From positions 62,001-126,000 of the forward strand of contig JADZDM010000017.1 of assembly GCA_020851035.1 (NCBI GenBank): DNA of 64,000 nucleotides, given 5' to 3'. This DNA is from Gemmatimonadaceae bacterium. GTDB lineage: Bacteria; Gemmatimonadota; Gemmatimonadetes; Gemmatimonadales; Gemmatimonadaceae. The position numbers were made by a program, and so were the translations under genes. Positions 1-8,126 of this stretch are shown piece by piece. The notes beneath the pieces are model-generated. The model ran no database searches. It saw only the letters and a program-made list of their open reading frames with translations, and was not told the DNA's origin. How positions within the stretch are numbered: the first letter of the stretch is position 1; every line of letters starts with the position of its first letter.

Positions 1-1
1 A

Positions 2-1441
2 CCGCTGGCGCTGGACCTGGCCGGGGCAGGCGTGCGCGACCCGCACGAGTTGCGCTGGCTCGACACGCCGCCCGCGCCGGCGTTTGCCGAGGCGCGGGCG
101 CTGCTGGCGGAACTGGGCGCGCTCGACGCGGAGGGCCGGCTCACCGCGCACGGCGCAGCGATGTCGGCCACGGGGGTGCATCCGCGCCTGGCGCACCTGT
201 TGCTGATGGCACGCGAGCGAGGGTCGCTGGCGCTGGCCTGCGACCTGGCCGCCGTGCTCGAGGAGCGTGACCCGATTCGTGCGGCCGACATGCGGCTGGT
301 GGACCCGGACCTGGGGTTGCGCATCGATGCGGTGCGCAACGGACGGCGCGCGCTGCCGGCGGGGCTGCACCTGGACGAGGCGGCGCTGGCGCGCTGCCGT
401 GAGACGGCACGCACGTTGCGCGACCGGATGGATGTGCGCCGGAACGACGAGCGCGGCGTCGATGCGCCACTGGAGCTGGGGGCGCTCGTCGCGCTGGCGT
501 ATCCGGACCGTGTCGCCCGTCGCCGCGACGGCGCTGGTGCGCGGTACCTGCTGCGCAACGGCTCGGGTGCATTCGTGCGTGACCAGGGCTCGGTGCTGGC
601 GCGTGAGGAGTGGATCGCCTGCGCCGGCCTGGATGACGCGGGGCGGGATGCGACGGTGCAACTCGCGGCGCCGCTGGACCTCGCGACGCTGCGGGCGCTC
701 CATGCCGGCCAGGTCGCGCGTGTGCGGCGAGTGGTGGCCGAACCCGCCACGGGTCGTGTGCGCGGCACGGTCACGGAATCGCTGGGCGCGATCGTGCTGG
801 TGGAGCGTGTTGCCGAGGACATCAGCGATGCCGAGCGTGGCGATGCGCTGTGCGCGCTGGTGCGCGAGGGGTGGCCGGCGGCGCTGCCCTGGACCGACGC
901 GGCGATCCGGGTCCGGGAGCGGCTGGCGTTCCTGCACGCGCATGATGCGCGCTGGCCGGACGTGAGTGACGCGGCGCTGCTGGCGGCGCTCGACGGCTGG
1001 CTGGTGCCGGTGCTGCGGACGGTGCGGTCACTGGACGACCTGCGGCGAGCCGACCTTGGCGCGTTGCTGCTGGACGGGGTGGACTGGTCGTTGCGTGCGA
1101 CGATGGACCGGCTCGCACCGACGCATGTCACGGTGCCGAGCGGGTCGCGGATTCCGGTGGACTACGGCGACGCGGCGGCGCCGGTGCTGGCCGTGCGGCT
1201 GCAGGAGTTGTTCGGCGCGCGTGAGACGCCGGCGGTGCTGGACGGTCGGGTGCCGCTGGTGGTGCACCTGCTGTCTCCGGCGCATCGCCCGGTGCAGGTC
1301 ACGCGCGATTTGCCGGGGTTCTGGCGGACGAGTTACGCCGACGTGCGCAAGGACCTGCGCGGCCGATATCCGCGGCACTCGTGGCCGGAGGATCCGGCGA
1401 CCGCGGTCCCGACGCACCGTGCAAAGCCGCGCGGGACATGA
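2..1441 (+). CDS. hrpB: ATP-dependent helicase HrpB, C-terminal part (5' end outside window)
   Basis: The frame is open from the first bases, so the start and the DEAH helicase motifs lie upstream. The 479 visible residues match the region after the helicase core in HrpB. They begin with the winged-helix/HA2-type stretch (LAGAGVRDPHELRWLDTPP, then a segment containing GVHPRLAHLLL), followed by the long HrpB-specific C-terminal domain (GALVALAYPDRVARRR near residue 160, PVDYGDAAAPVLAVRLQELFG near 390, FWRTSYADVRKDLRGRYPRH near the end). The family is a DExH-box RNA/DNA helicase whose physiological role is poorly defined. The gene ends in TGA 46 bases before a convergent lipoprotein gene. Identification rests on these C-terminal motifs; the catalytic half is not visible. 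Confidence 0.9.
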   Translation, partial: PLALDLAGAGVRDPHELRWLDTPPAPAFAEARALLAELGALDAEGRLTAHGAAMSATGVHPRLAHLLLMARERGSLALACDLAAVLEERDPIRAADMRLVDPDLGLRIDAVRNGRRALPAGLHLDEAALARCRETARTLRDRMDVRRNDERGVDAPLELGALVALAYPDRVARRRDGAGARYLLRNGSGAFVRDQGSVLAREEWIACAGLDDAGRDATVQLAAPLDLATLRALHAGQVARVRRVVAEPATGRVRGTVTESLGAIVLVERVAEDISDAERGDALCALVREGWPAALPWTDAAIRVRERLAFLHAHDARWPDVSDAALLAALDGWLVPVLRTVRSLDDLRRADLGALLLDGVDWSLRATMDRLAPTHVTVPSGSRIPVDYGDAAAPVLAVRLQELFGARETPAVLDGRVPLVVHLLSPAHRPVQVTRDLPGFWRTSYADVRKDLRGRYPRHSWPEDPATAVPTHRAKPRGT

Positions 1442-1487
1442 CGGGGCTGCGCCGACGGTGTGCGACCACGCGGTGCGCCGCGGGTGG

Positions 1488-2075
1488 CTATCGGGCTGGC
1501 AGTCCGAGCTGGGTGCGGACGTAGCGCTGGATGCGGCGCTCGATCTCGCCGCGGGTGCTGCAGGTGACGTCGCTGCCGCTGGTGCTAGTGGCGCGACCGA
1601 CGCCCGAGACGTTGGTGGTGAGTTCGGCGCCGCTGCCGGCGGCGGCGATGGTGCTTTCCACGGTGAGGCGGATTTCGTAGGTCTCCGCCTTCTCGCCCGT
1701 GAGGTCGCTGCCGCAGTCGAGCGCGGTGCGGAGCTGGAGCCCGTTGAGTGAGCGTCGCGCCTTGAGTGATTCGTTGCCGAGCCGGAACGAGGCCTCGTCC
1801 TTGTAGGTGAGGGGGATGCCGAGCGATGCGTAGGCGGCGGCGAGGTGGGGCCAGATCGCGTCGCGGGTGGCGGGCAGGGCGATGGTCTGGGCATTGCCGC
1901 CGACGACGAGCGTCATGCCGGGCATGCCCGTGTTGCCGCCGCCGCTCTGGACCGAAACCGGCACCGGCGCAGGCGTGGAGCCGGCGGGTGTGGCGCCGGT
2001 GGAGCTGCAGCCGGCCGAAAGGAGTGCGAGGGTGGCGAGGGGGGCGAGGGGGGCGAGGGCGAGGCCGTGGCGCAC
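1488..2075 (-). CDS. Putative lipoprotein of unknown function
   Basis: The protein has 195 residues. An N-terminal hydrophobic segment ends in the lipobox LLSAGC (Cys at about 23), so it is probably lipid-anchored after export. A short Pro/Ser/Gly-rich linker follows, then a globular region (about 55-195) with a motif GGNAQTIALPATRDAIWPHLAAAY and two cysteines (near 122 and 170) that could form a disulfide. I do not recognise a named domain with certainty. The alternating strand pattern resembles small exported proteins common in Gemmatimonadota. It lies 22 bases downstream of a small membrane-protein gene on the same strand and is convergent with hrpB. Confidence 0.75.
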   Translation of the reverse strand: MRHGLALAPLAPLATLALLSAGCSSTGATPAGSTPAPVPVSVQSGGGNTGMPGMTLVVGGNAQTIALPATRDAIWPHLAAAYASLGIPLTYKDEASFRLGNESLKARRSLNGLQLRTALDCGSDLTGEKAETYEIRLTVESTIAAAGSGAELTTNVSGVGRATSTSGSDVTCSTRGEIERRIQRYVRTQLGLPAR

Positions 2076-2097
2076 GCGGATCTCCGGGAGTGACGGG

Positions 2098-2514
2098 TCA
2101 GGTTGCGGCGACGGTGCGCGCCATTCCGGTACCTTTTCGGCGCAGCGTGCGTTCCCACGCGGCGACGCCGATGCCGGCGGCGACGGGCAGGAGCGCCCAC
2201 GACACCACGTAGTACCACGCGGGCGCGGCGGCCCAGCGGACGGCGCCGATGAAGACGGCGGCGGCGAGGCCCAGCACGGCCATGGTGAGGGCGTGCCCCA
2301 TGCGGTGATCCGGGGCGATGCGAGCCGTGACCCACCCGCCGAAGACGGCGAAGACGAGGGTGATGCTGAGCATCACGAAGAGTGCGACGCTGTTGGTGGT
2401 GTGTCCCTGTGCCGTATAGGCGGCTGGGAAGGCCATCGGCGTGGCGGCGGCGGCGCCGAAATTGCCAAGCCCCGTGAAGAGCAGACCGAGAGCGATCGCG
2501 GCCAGGTTGCGCAT
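2098..2514 (-). CDS. Small integral membrane protein, unknown function
   Basis: The protein has 138 residues with about four predicted membrane segments: residues 3-25, 44-63, 75-95 and 100-120. The C-terminus is basic. The frame is open further upstream, but I chose ATG at 2514. It is preceded by a GAGG Shine-Dalgarno-like element and begins directly with a hydrophobic segment (MRNLAAIALGLLF), whereas the upstream extension is Arg/Pro-rich and looks like non-coding frame. No family is recognised. The stop is 22 bases from the following lipoprotein gene, so the two may be co-transcribed. Confidence 0.65.
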   Translation of the reverse strand: MRNLAAIALGLLFTGLGNFGAAAATPMAFPAAYTAQGHTTNSVALFVMLSITLVFAVFGGWVTARIAPDHRMGHALTMAVLGLAAAVFIGAVRWAAAPAWYYVVSWALLPVAAGIGVAAWERTLRRKGTGMARTVAAT

Positions 2515-2647
2515 GGAGACCTCGGGAAGGGTGCGTCGTCGCAAGCTATCGTGGCACCGGGGGGCGGCAAGGATCGTCCGGCGCGGAAACGCGCGGGCAT
2601 CATCGATCGTGCGCGGGGGCCTGCGTGCTGCGCCGCACTGGTGCTGG

Positions 2648-2956
2648 TCAGGTCGTGCGGACGAACCAGGCGCGCGGCCCGCCGAAGTCGTAGGTGAGCA
2701 CGTCGGCGTCACCGCGCGTCACCGCCACCTGGACGGGGTTGGATCCATCCTCGTGTGCGGTGTGGAGGGTGGATCCGTGCACGGCCCAGCGCAGGATCAC
2801 GTGCAGTGGTCCATTGGCGGTGGGAATCGAGTATGCGAGGCGGTGTGGGTGCTCGAACTGCATGCGGGTGCCGGGCTCGATGTCGAGGGGTGGTTCGCAG
2901 CGAAGCAGCTGCCAGGTGCCGAGGATCCAGTCGGCGTGCGAGGCGGTGTCGGTCAT
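2648..2956 (-). CDS. Small lipocalin-like protein, unknown function
   Basis: The 102-residue protein opens with DWILGTWQLLRCEP, the GTW-type start seen in lipocalin/heme-binding and DUF-type small beta-barrels, and continues with short alternating strands (FEHPHRLAYSI, LHVILRWAVHGSTL, VLTYDFGG). The start at 2956 is set by a 4-base ATGA overlap with the stop of the upstream gene (stop at 2953), which suggests translational coupling. There is no signal peptide, so it should be cytoplasmic. The lipocalin-like reading is inference from the GTW motif and strand pattern; a specific function cannot be given. Confidence 0.6.
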   Translation of the reverse strand: MTDTASHADWILGTWQLLRCEPPLDIEPGTRMQFEHPHRLAYSIPTANGPLHVILRWAVHGSTLHTAHEDGSNPVQVAVTRGDADVLTYDFGGPRAWFVRTT

Positions 2957-3627
2957 TGGCCGCGGAGTGGTGCCATGGCGGCCATCCACCGTCCGCCTTC
3001 GATGACATTGGCGGCGGCCTGTGCGACGAGTGCCGGATCGAGGGAGCCGCGCGCGAGGCGGACGGCGACCTGCACGAGGTCCAGCGGGCGTTCACTGACC
3101 AGCACCACGACGTGCGCGGACTTCACCGGTCCGCCGCCGGACATCACCGTCCGAGACGCGAGCCGGAACTCCCGTCGCGTCGAGTCGGGGTCGGTGTCGA
3201 CAGGCAGCGGCACCGGATCGAATGCGGAGAGCCGGAGTGGTGCGAGCTGGGTGGCGCGGCCCATGCCGGACGGCGGGGAGGGAGACATCCCGGTGTACTG
3301 GCCCATGGCGATCGGGCTGGCGAGCCGGTCGAGGGGGTATCGATGGACGCCCTTGTCGGCGAAGCGGCTCTGCAGCTCGCCGCGACGGAATCGCACCGTG
3401 GCGCCGCGATCCGGATCGACGATGATGACGGTGACGTAGCCGGGTGCCTCGAGGGCCACGCGGAGGTCGCGTCCGGCGGGGGTGTACTCCACCGCCTCGA
3501 TGAACGGGACGCCGACATCCTCGTAGCCGCTGGCGTCGTTCTCCGCGATCCGCAGCGGCAGACGATAGCAGGCGACAGCACCTGCCAGGAGGAGAATCGG
3601 CGAGACCAACCGGGTGAGGCGACCCAT
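2953..3627 (-). CDS. Putative exported lipoprotein, unknown function
   Basis: The protein has 224 residues. The N-terminus carries a basic start and a hydrophobic segment ending LLAGAVAC (Cys at about 20), a plausible but non-ideal lipobox. The mature part has a strand-rich domain (EAPGYVTVIIVDPDRGATVRFRRGE) that resembles the DUF4384-like pattern of proteins binding or presenting beta-sandwich domains, then a helical C-terminus. Its stop overlaps the next gene by ATGA. No confident family match is possible by eye. Upstream, 44 bases separate it from another minus-strand membrane-protein gene. Confidence 0.7.
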   Translation of the reverse strand: MGRLTRLVSPILLLAGAVACYRLPLRIAENDASGYEDVGVPFIEAVEYTPAGRDLRVALEAPGYVTVIIVDPDRGATVRFRRGELQSRFADKGVHRYPLDRLASPIAMGQYTGMSPSPPSGMGRATQLAPLRLSAFDPVPLPVDTDPDSTRREFRLASRTVMSGGGPVKSAHVVVLVSERPLDLVQVAVRLARGSLDPALVAQAAANVIEGGRWMAAMAPLRGQ

Positions 3628-3671
3628 GCCTTCAGGTTACGTCATGGGTCGCCGCCGCGACATGCCCGGTG

Positions 3672-4175
3672 TCAGCGCCGTTCGGCGCTGGACATCATCG
3701 GGCGGGCGGGTGGATCGCTCTGTTCGTCGTGCTGCTCGTCGAAAGCCGAGTACGCCAGCTTCTTGATGGAGGAGCGGCGCTGGCGCTGGCGGCGCCGGCT
3801 TCGGGCAGCGAGGCCGGCCATGCCACCGATGATGGCGCCGATGATGCTGGTCAGTGCGAAGGTCAGGAGTACGAGCAGCGGCTCGGCTTCCGCCGGGAAC
3901 TCGAAGCGACCCATGAGGACGAAGCTGCCGATTTCCCACGAAATGACACTCGTCAGTCCGAAGAGCAGGCCGCCGACGAAGGCGCCCCAGATCAGCGGCA
4001 GCCGGCTCACCGTGTCGAACCCTGCCAGAGCCACGAACCCGACCGACAGCGGCAGCCAGAAGAACCGGTTAATGCCGCTTTCCCGGTAGAAGACGAAGGT
4101 GATGTACTCGACGAAGAGCAGCATGAGCAGGATGCCGACCATGCGCATGCTGTAGCGGAAGAACCAGGGCATCAT
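3672..4175 (-). CDS. Integral membrane protein, unknown function
   Basis: The protein has 167 residues from ATG at 4175. A GGAGGG Shine-Dalgarno sits about 8 bases upstream, and a second ATG follows immediately at 4172. Three to four membrane segments are visible: about residues 10-28 (VGILLMLLFVEYITFVF), 38-58, 62-85 and 95-125 (LLVLLTFALTSIIGAIIGGMAGLA). The last has a Gly/Ile zipper. A strongly basic RSRRRQRQRR stretch and an acidic tail (DEQHDEQSD) follow and are probably cytoplasmic. No family is recognised. Confidence 0.65.
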   Translation of the reverse strand: MMPWFFRYSMRMVGILLMLLFVEYITFVFYRESGINRFFWLPLSVGFVALAGFDTVSRLPLIWGAFVGGLLFGLTSVISWEIGSFVLMGRFEFPAEAEPLLVLLTFALTSIIGAIIGGMAGLAARSRRRQRQRRSSIKKLAYSAFDEQHDEQSDPPARPMMSSAERR

Positions 4176-4473
4176 CAGCGAAGCCCTCCGGGGCAAGTGA
4201 CGGGCGGCAGGTATTGCTGAGTTTGCTGCTGACCGTGGACAGACTGGGGCATGGCAGGACGTCGGGAAAGGATCGGGGAGCGGCGGCTGCCGTGGAGAAT
4301 CCGACTGATGCATTCATCGCGCCAGAGCTCGCAACAAACAGACGAGTTCGCTCAATGCACCGATCGGTGTGGCCAGCGATCCCCTTCCCCTGCGGATGAG
4401 ACGGATCGCGCGCGGTGTCGCAACGGCGTTCGGGTCGCGGCCGGGAGGAGGCGCGAGCGCGTTTCGGCACCAT
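4176..4473. other. Intergenic region with no gene seen
   Basis: About 330 bases separate the membrane-protein start at 4175 from the MBL-fold stop at 4508. Short open frames occur on both strands, but none has a ribosome-binding site or a recognisable product. Base composition is somewhat less GC-rich between 4210 and 4380, which would suit a promoter for the minus-strand membrane gene. I cannot pick convincing -35/-10 boxes. Confidence 0.4.
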
Positions 4474-4499
4474 CCGGGTCAGGCGGTGGCCGGACCCGG
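4474..4499 (-). terminator. Hairpin just after the MBL-fold gene, possible terminator
   Basis: CCGGGTC (4474-4480) and GACCCGG (4493-4499) form a perfect 7-bp stem around a 12-base loop, starting 9 bases past the minus-strand stop codon at 4508. No T-run follows on the minus strand, so intrinsic termination would be weak. Confidence 0.35.
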
Positions 4500-4507
4500 T
4501 TTACTGT

Positions 4508-5263
4508 TCAGGCTGCTGAATGCAGCGCAGGATCCTGGCGGAGCCTGCGTTCGCGCACGCGGGCCGGAGCTGGCCCCGATGGCGCGTCGCCGGCGCGGGC
4601 GATGATGAGATCGCGCACGTCGTCCATCTGGAGCACATCGCCGGTGCCGGGGTGCAGCCGCTGCACGCCCAGCCGGTTGAGCAGCGCGAGGCTGCGAGCG
4701 ACCCGCTGCGGCATTTCGGCCAGATAGTGGCGGGCCGGGCGTCGCGGCAGCAGCCGGCCGCCGAACCATCCACCCATCAGCAGGTCACCGACGATGGCAT
4801 CCCCGGTGGGCAGCACGACCGAGGCGGAGCCGATCGTGTGGCCGGGGGTGTGGACCACGGTGCCCTCGGTGCCGAAGAGGTGCAGGGAGAGCGTGTGCCC
4901 GAAGACGACATCGGGGGGCGCCGCCTCGAACCGCGAGTCACCGAACCAGCGCATGAGCGAGCCCAGCGGCTTGGCGAATCCCACGGCACGATCGAGTCCG
5001 CTCGCGAGGATCGGCGCATCGGCGCCGTGCACGGCGAGTGGCACGTGGAACATGCGCTGCAGGTACGCGGCGTTGCCGACGGAGGTGGCGTGCGCATGGG
5101 TGGCGAGCACGAGCGAGAGGTCGTCCCCGCCGAGTCCGAGGCCGGCCAGCGCATCGAGGAGCTGCGTGCGCGATCGAGCTGGACCGGTGTCGACGAGCAC
5201 GTGGTGCTCGCCGCTGATCACGTATGCGTTCGTTCCGTCGAGTGGCAGTCGGTGTACGCGCAT
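4508..5263 (-). CDS. Metallo-beta-lactamase-fold protein with altered HxHxDH motif
   Basis: The protein has 251 residues from ATG at 5263, preceded by a GAGGAGAG ribosome-binding site; an ATG 15 bases upstream is less well placed. The MBL fold is shown by NAYVISGEHHVLVDTG (residues 12-27), THAHATSVG (55-63), PGHTIGS (140-146), GDLL (159-162) and a C-terminal LHPGTGD (203-209). Known MBL hydrolases carry HxHxDH in the first motif; here it reads H56-A-H58-A-T60-S61, so the Asp and His ligands of the second metal site are absent. H142, D160 and H204 remain. It could bind one metal, have a different chemistry, or be inactive. It lacks a signal peptide and is probably cytoplasmic. Confidence 0.85.
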   Translation of the reverse strand: MRVHRLPLDGTNAYVISGEHHVLVDTGPARSRTQLLDALAGLGLGGDDLSLVLATHAHATSVGNAAYLQRMFHVPLAVHGADAPILASGLDRAVGFAKPLGSLMRWFGDSRFEAAPPDVVFGHTLSLHLFGTEGTVVHTPGHTIGSASVVLPTGDAIVGDLLMGGWFGGRLLPRRPARHYLAEMPQRVARSLALLNRLGVQRLHPGTGDVLQMDDVRDLIIARAGDAPSGPAPARVRERRLRQDPALHSAA

Positions 5264-5831
5264 GGTCGCTCTCCTCATAGGCCGGCGTCGGCCGTGACAT
5301 CACACTGCAACGACACGCTACAGCACGCTGCGATTGCTATCCAGAGCCTGCAAGGACACCGCGCGGGAATCAGCACTCACTCAGGCCGTGCACTCCAAAT
5401 CGCGCGCGACACGCTTCCGGACACATCCGCATCTCGTCGCACCGACCATATATGCAAATGACGTGCGAGCGTTCCTTCATTGGAACGCACACATCATCCA
5501 TGCGCCGCGCTGCCCCGCACATCTGATGCGCCGAGTGACACGGCACGCGCACGCATGGCACCACGCCCGCGGAGAGGAGGCTCACACGAAAGCGCGCGCG
5601 GCGCAGCATGTGCATGCAGTCGGAGGCTGCACCCGATGGGATCGAGACCACTCCTGCCGAGGCGATCCCGGTCGCACCCGCCGTCATGGCGCAGACCTCG
5701 TGCTGTACAGTCTGCTCTGCCTGCCGATGCACGGATGGCGCAAACCGTGGAACCTGACCAGCCCGGTGGCCTATCTTCCCGGTGCGCCGCGGCGAACGCG
5801 GTGCATGCGCCACTTCACCCGGTCCTCCATC
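5264..5831. other. Long intergenic region, no gene identified
   Basis: About 570 bases lie between two divergently arranged genes. The stretch 5290-5480 is distinctly less GC-rich than its surroundings. It contains a perfect inverted repeat at 5469-5488. Near 5740-5781 the string TGGAAC, 18 bases, TATCTT could be a promoter for the downstream plus-strand gene. Open frames here, including a Cys-rich one on the minus strand, have neither ribosome-binding sites nor family similarity. Confidence 0.4.
5469..5488. repeat. Perfect 7-bp inverted repeat (possible operator or hairpin)
   Basis: GCGTTCC (5469-5475), a six-base spacer TTCATT, then GGAACGC (5482-5488). It lies in the AT-richer part of the intergenic region, about 225 bases upstream of the MBL-fold start on the other strand and 340 bases upstream of the coiled-coil gene. 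No assignment to a regulator is possible. Confidence 0.35.
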
Positions 5832-6554
5832 ATGCCGTCGCTTTCATCCCGCAGGCTTGCCGTCCTGCTCGCCACCGCCGCGCTCCTGCCCGTCAGGATG
5901 CTCAGTGCGCAGCAGGGTCCCCCCGTTGCAACACCGGTGCCAGCGCCCGTGCCGACGCCGGCCCCGCCGGCCGCGCCATTCGTCATGCCGGCCTCGGCCG
6001 CCGATACGATCGAGGTCATCATCACCTCGCGCAGCGTCGACACCGTCCGGGCGGAGAAGGATCAGTTCCTGAGCGCACGGCGCGACATGGAAACGCAGTG
6101 GGCCGCCCTGCGCGACCAGACGCAGCGGCTCAAGTACAGCATCACCGAACTCGAGCGCGCAGTGGATGCGGCCAGCGAGCGCGAGAAGGTGGCGAAGAAG
6201 GAGAAACGCGACGCCGACCGCATCGCGGCCCAGGTCGAGAAGCGGCGCCTCGAACGCTCGCTCGAGATCGTCGAGGCGCGCGCGGCCCTGCGGCAGGCAC
6301 AGTCCGAGCAGGCCCGGCTGGAGCGCGACCTGCTCGACGCCTCCATCCGCGCCGATGATGCCGAGCTCGCCATCGCCGAGCGTCGGACGCAGGTGCTGGC
6401 CGACGACCCGTCCCAGCGCGGGGCGTTCCAGGAGCTGACCAACCGCTGGCTGCAGGCGCTCCGTACCCGCGCCGCACGCGCCTACGACGTCGAGGATCGG
6501 CGGTTCAAGGTGGTCGAGGCGCAGCTCAACCTGCTCAAGCGCCAGCGCGACTGA
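5832..6554 (+). CDS. Exported coiled-coil protein, unknown function
   Basis: The protein has 240 residues from the ATG at 5832, chosen because it gives a standard signal peptide (SSRRLAVLLATAALLPVRMLSA, cleavage near residue 25). The open frame extends far upstream but shows no gene-like features there. After a Pro/Ala-rich linker (about 28-50), residues 65-238 form an almost continuous, highly charged helix rich in Glu, Arg, Ala and Lys with heptad spacing (for example REKVAKKEKRDADRIAAQVE), so a periplasmic coiled coil is likely. The family is not recognised; it may scaffold an envelope complex. Its stop lies 10 bases from the convergent lipoprotein gene. Confidence 0.7.
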   Translation: MPSLSSRRLAVLLATAALLPVRMLSAQQGPPVATPVPAPVPTPAPPAAPFVMPASAADTIEVIITSRSVDTVRAEKDQFLSARRDMETQWAALRDQTQRLKYSITELERAVDAASEREKVAKKEKRDADRIAAQVEKRRLERSLEIVEARAALRQAQSEQARLERDLLDASIRADDAELAIAERRTQVLADDPSQRGAFQELTNRWLQALRTRAARAYDVEDRRFKVVEAQLNLLKRQRD

Positions 6555-6564
6555 CGCGCGGGCG

Positions 6565-7149
6565 CTACGTCCCCGCCGGTCCCGCCAGCACGCGGGCGCG
6601 GAGGGCGCGGGCGCGGTCGGCGATCCGGTGGATGTCGGCGGCGGTGTCGAGAGGCACCGCCGCATCGTTCACGTTCTTCGACGTGGCCGACAGGCGCCCG
6701 GTGGAGTCGTAGCCGAAGGCAAGGCGCAGCCGGACCGGCACCTGGGTGCCTGAGGTCCGCAGCCGGTCGAGCGCCACGTAGTGCAGCCGGTCGCCCGTGA
6801 AGAGGTACCGTGCATTCTCCTCCACACCCACCGGCCCGCGCCGCGTCTCGTCCAGCACCACCAGCGTGTCGCCGGCGAAGAAGGCGAACCAGATCACGCT
6901 CGTGTCCCCGCTCATGTACCCGCGCGAATCACGCCGCAGCGACGGGAGCCGCGCCTCGGTCACCTCGGCCTCCTTCACGAGGTACTGCAGCATCATGCGG
7001 TCCTGCGCCGCCGCCGCGATCGCGGCCTTGTGCACGGCCCGCTGCTCCGGCGTGGGCGGGGGACCCTCCCGCTTCGCGCAGGAAGCCAGCACCAGCAGGC
7101 AGGTCACTCCGAGGCGGCCGAGGCCGGCGTGCGCACCGCGGTGGCTCAT
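6565..7149 (-). CDS. Putative lipoprotein, unknown function
   Basis: The protein has 194 residues. The start ATG at 7149 overlaps the stop of the upstream rhodanese gene in an ATGA arrangement. The N-terminus has a hydrophobic segment ending LLVLASC (Cys near 24), a good lipobox. The mature protein has a helical stretch (HKAAIAAAAQDRMMLQYLVKEAEV) and then a beta-rich part (SVIWFAFFAGDTLVVLDET, ARYLFTGDRLHYVALD) that looks like a small exported beta-domain. No named family is recognised. Coupling to a rhodanese suggests co-expression; functional linkage is not established. Confidence 0.7.
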   Translation of the reverse strand: MSHRGAHAGLGRLGVTCLLVLASCAKREGPPPTPEQRAVHKAAIAAAAQDRMMLQYLVKEAEVTEARLPSLRRDSRGYMSGDTSVIWFAFFAGDTLVVLDETRRGPVGVEENARYLFTGDRLHYVALDRLRTSGTQVPVRLRLAFGYDSTGRLSATSKNVNDAAVPLDTAADIHRIADRARALRARVLAGPAGT

Positions 7150-7520
7150 TGCGCCCCGTGTGTGACGGCGCCATCCAGCTCGAGCCAGCCACGCCAGCCG
7201 CCCGCCATCGAGATCACGTTCGTGTAGCCCATCTGCTGGATGGCATCGGCTGCCAGCGCCGAGCGGAAGCCGCCGCCGCAGTAGAGCACGATCGGCGCCG
7301 CCGGGTCGGGGACGGTCCGCTCGATGTCGCGCTCGATGACGCCCTTGCCCAGGTGCCGGGCGCCCGTCACGTGGCCGGCCGCCCACTCGCTCTCCTCGCG
7401 CACGTCGAACACCTGCGCCGTGCCGGCCGCGAGCATCGCCTGCACCTCGGCCGGGGACACTTCACGCACGCGGCGGCGGACGGCCTCGACGTGGGCGAGA
7501 AAACGCGGGGTGTGATCCAT
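7146..7520 (-). CDS. Single-domain rhodanese-like sulfurtransferase
   Basis: The 124-residue protein is one rhodanese domain, as in GlpE/PspE-type proteins. It shows the family features in order: VFDVREESEWAAGHVTGARHL (residues 37-57), then the catalytic loop YCGGGFRSALAA with Cys81, then a C-terminal MGYTNVISMAGGWRGW motif. Cys81 would carry the persulfide in sulfur transfer. There is no signal peptide, so it is cytoplasmic. Its stop overlaps the start of a lipoprotein gene by 4 bases, implying translational coupling. The physiological sulfur donor and acceptor cannot be inferred. Confidence 0.9.
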   Translation of the reverse strand: MDHTPRFLAHVEAVRRRVREVSPAEVQAMLAAGTAQVFDVREESEWAAGHVTGARHLGKGVIERDIERTVPDPAAPIVLYCGGGFRSALAADAIQQMGYTNVISMAGGWRGWLELDGAVTHGAQ

Positions 7521-7577
7521 GCTGACGCTCGGGTGACGGGACGGCGCAGTGTACCCGTTCCGCCGCGGTGCGACCAG

Positions 7578-8126
7578 TCAGCGCGGCCCGGTGGGCGCAC
7601 CGAGTGACAGGCGACGACCGCGTCCCGCCGCGAGACCCGAATGCCAGCCCGCATGAGCACCCCAGGCCAGGGCGGCGACCATGACGGCGGCACCGATGCG
7701 ATGGGTGTCGAGCCCGATCTGCTCCGAGTGGGCGAGCAGGTTCCATTCGCCGAACAGGTAGCTCCAGTCATGCTCCCCGCCGCCGACCAGCGGGAGCTCC
7801 TGCACGACGGCGTCCGCCATGTAGCGGCCGATGTTCACGCCGTTCTGGCCCAGCCACCAGAGCATGACGCTGGCGGCGTGCCGGTCGCCCCGGGCGAGGA
7901 AGCTGCCGCCGAAGACGAGGGGGACGATGAGCTGGAAGAGGGTCCCGCCGAGCGCGGCGGTGTGCTCCCCGAACGGGCCGAAGACCAGGTGGCCGGTCTC
8001 GTGGATGGGCAGGTTGACGTTGTCGAGGGCAGACCACGTGTCCTGCGCCGAGAGAATGGCGACGGAGTACCAGGCGAGGGCGGCGGTGAGGAGCAGCCTG
8101 GGCCAGTTCGGTCGTGACGACGCCAT
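7578..8126 (-). CDS. Integral membrane protein with HExxH motif
   Basis: The protein has 182 residues. A first hydrophobic segment (about 9-27) is followed by NLPIHETGHLVFGPFG, where H42-E43-T-G-H46 fits the zinc-protease HExxH motif, as in site-2 (M50-like) membrane proteins. Later hydrophobic segments occur at about 60-78, 84-100 and 147-165. A second acidic zinc-ligand candidate occurs in MLWWLGQNGVNIGRYMAD. It is about half the usual M50 length and lacks a PDZ domain, so protease activity is only a possibility. Related short HETGH membrane proteins are annotated as hypothetical in many genomes. Confidence 0.7.
   Translation of the reverse strand: MASSRPNWPRLLLTAALAWYSVAILSAQDTWSALDNVNLPIHETGHLVFGPFGEHTAALGGTLFQLIVPLVFGGSFLARGDRHAASVMLWWLGQNGVNIGRYMADAVVQELPLVGGGEHDWSYLFGEWNLLAHSEQIGLDTHRIGAAVMVAALAWGAHAGWHSGLAAGRGRRLSLGAPTGPR

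Noticed and set aside
5370-5813. Cysteine-rich minus-strand protein in the 5.3-5.8 kb gap
   Set aside because: No start site signal, no repeat or domain logic to the cysteines, and it overlaps the likely promoter of the coiled-coil gene.
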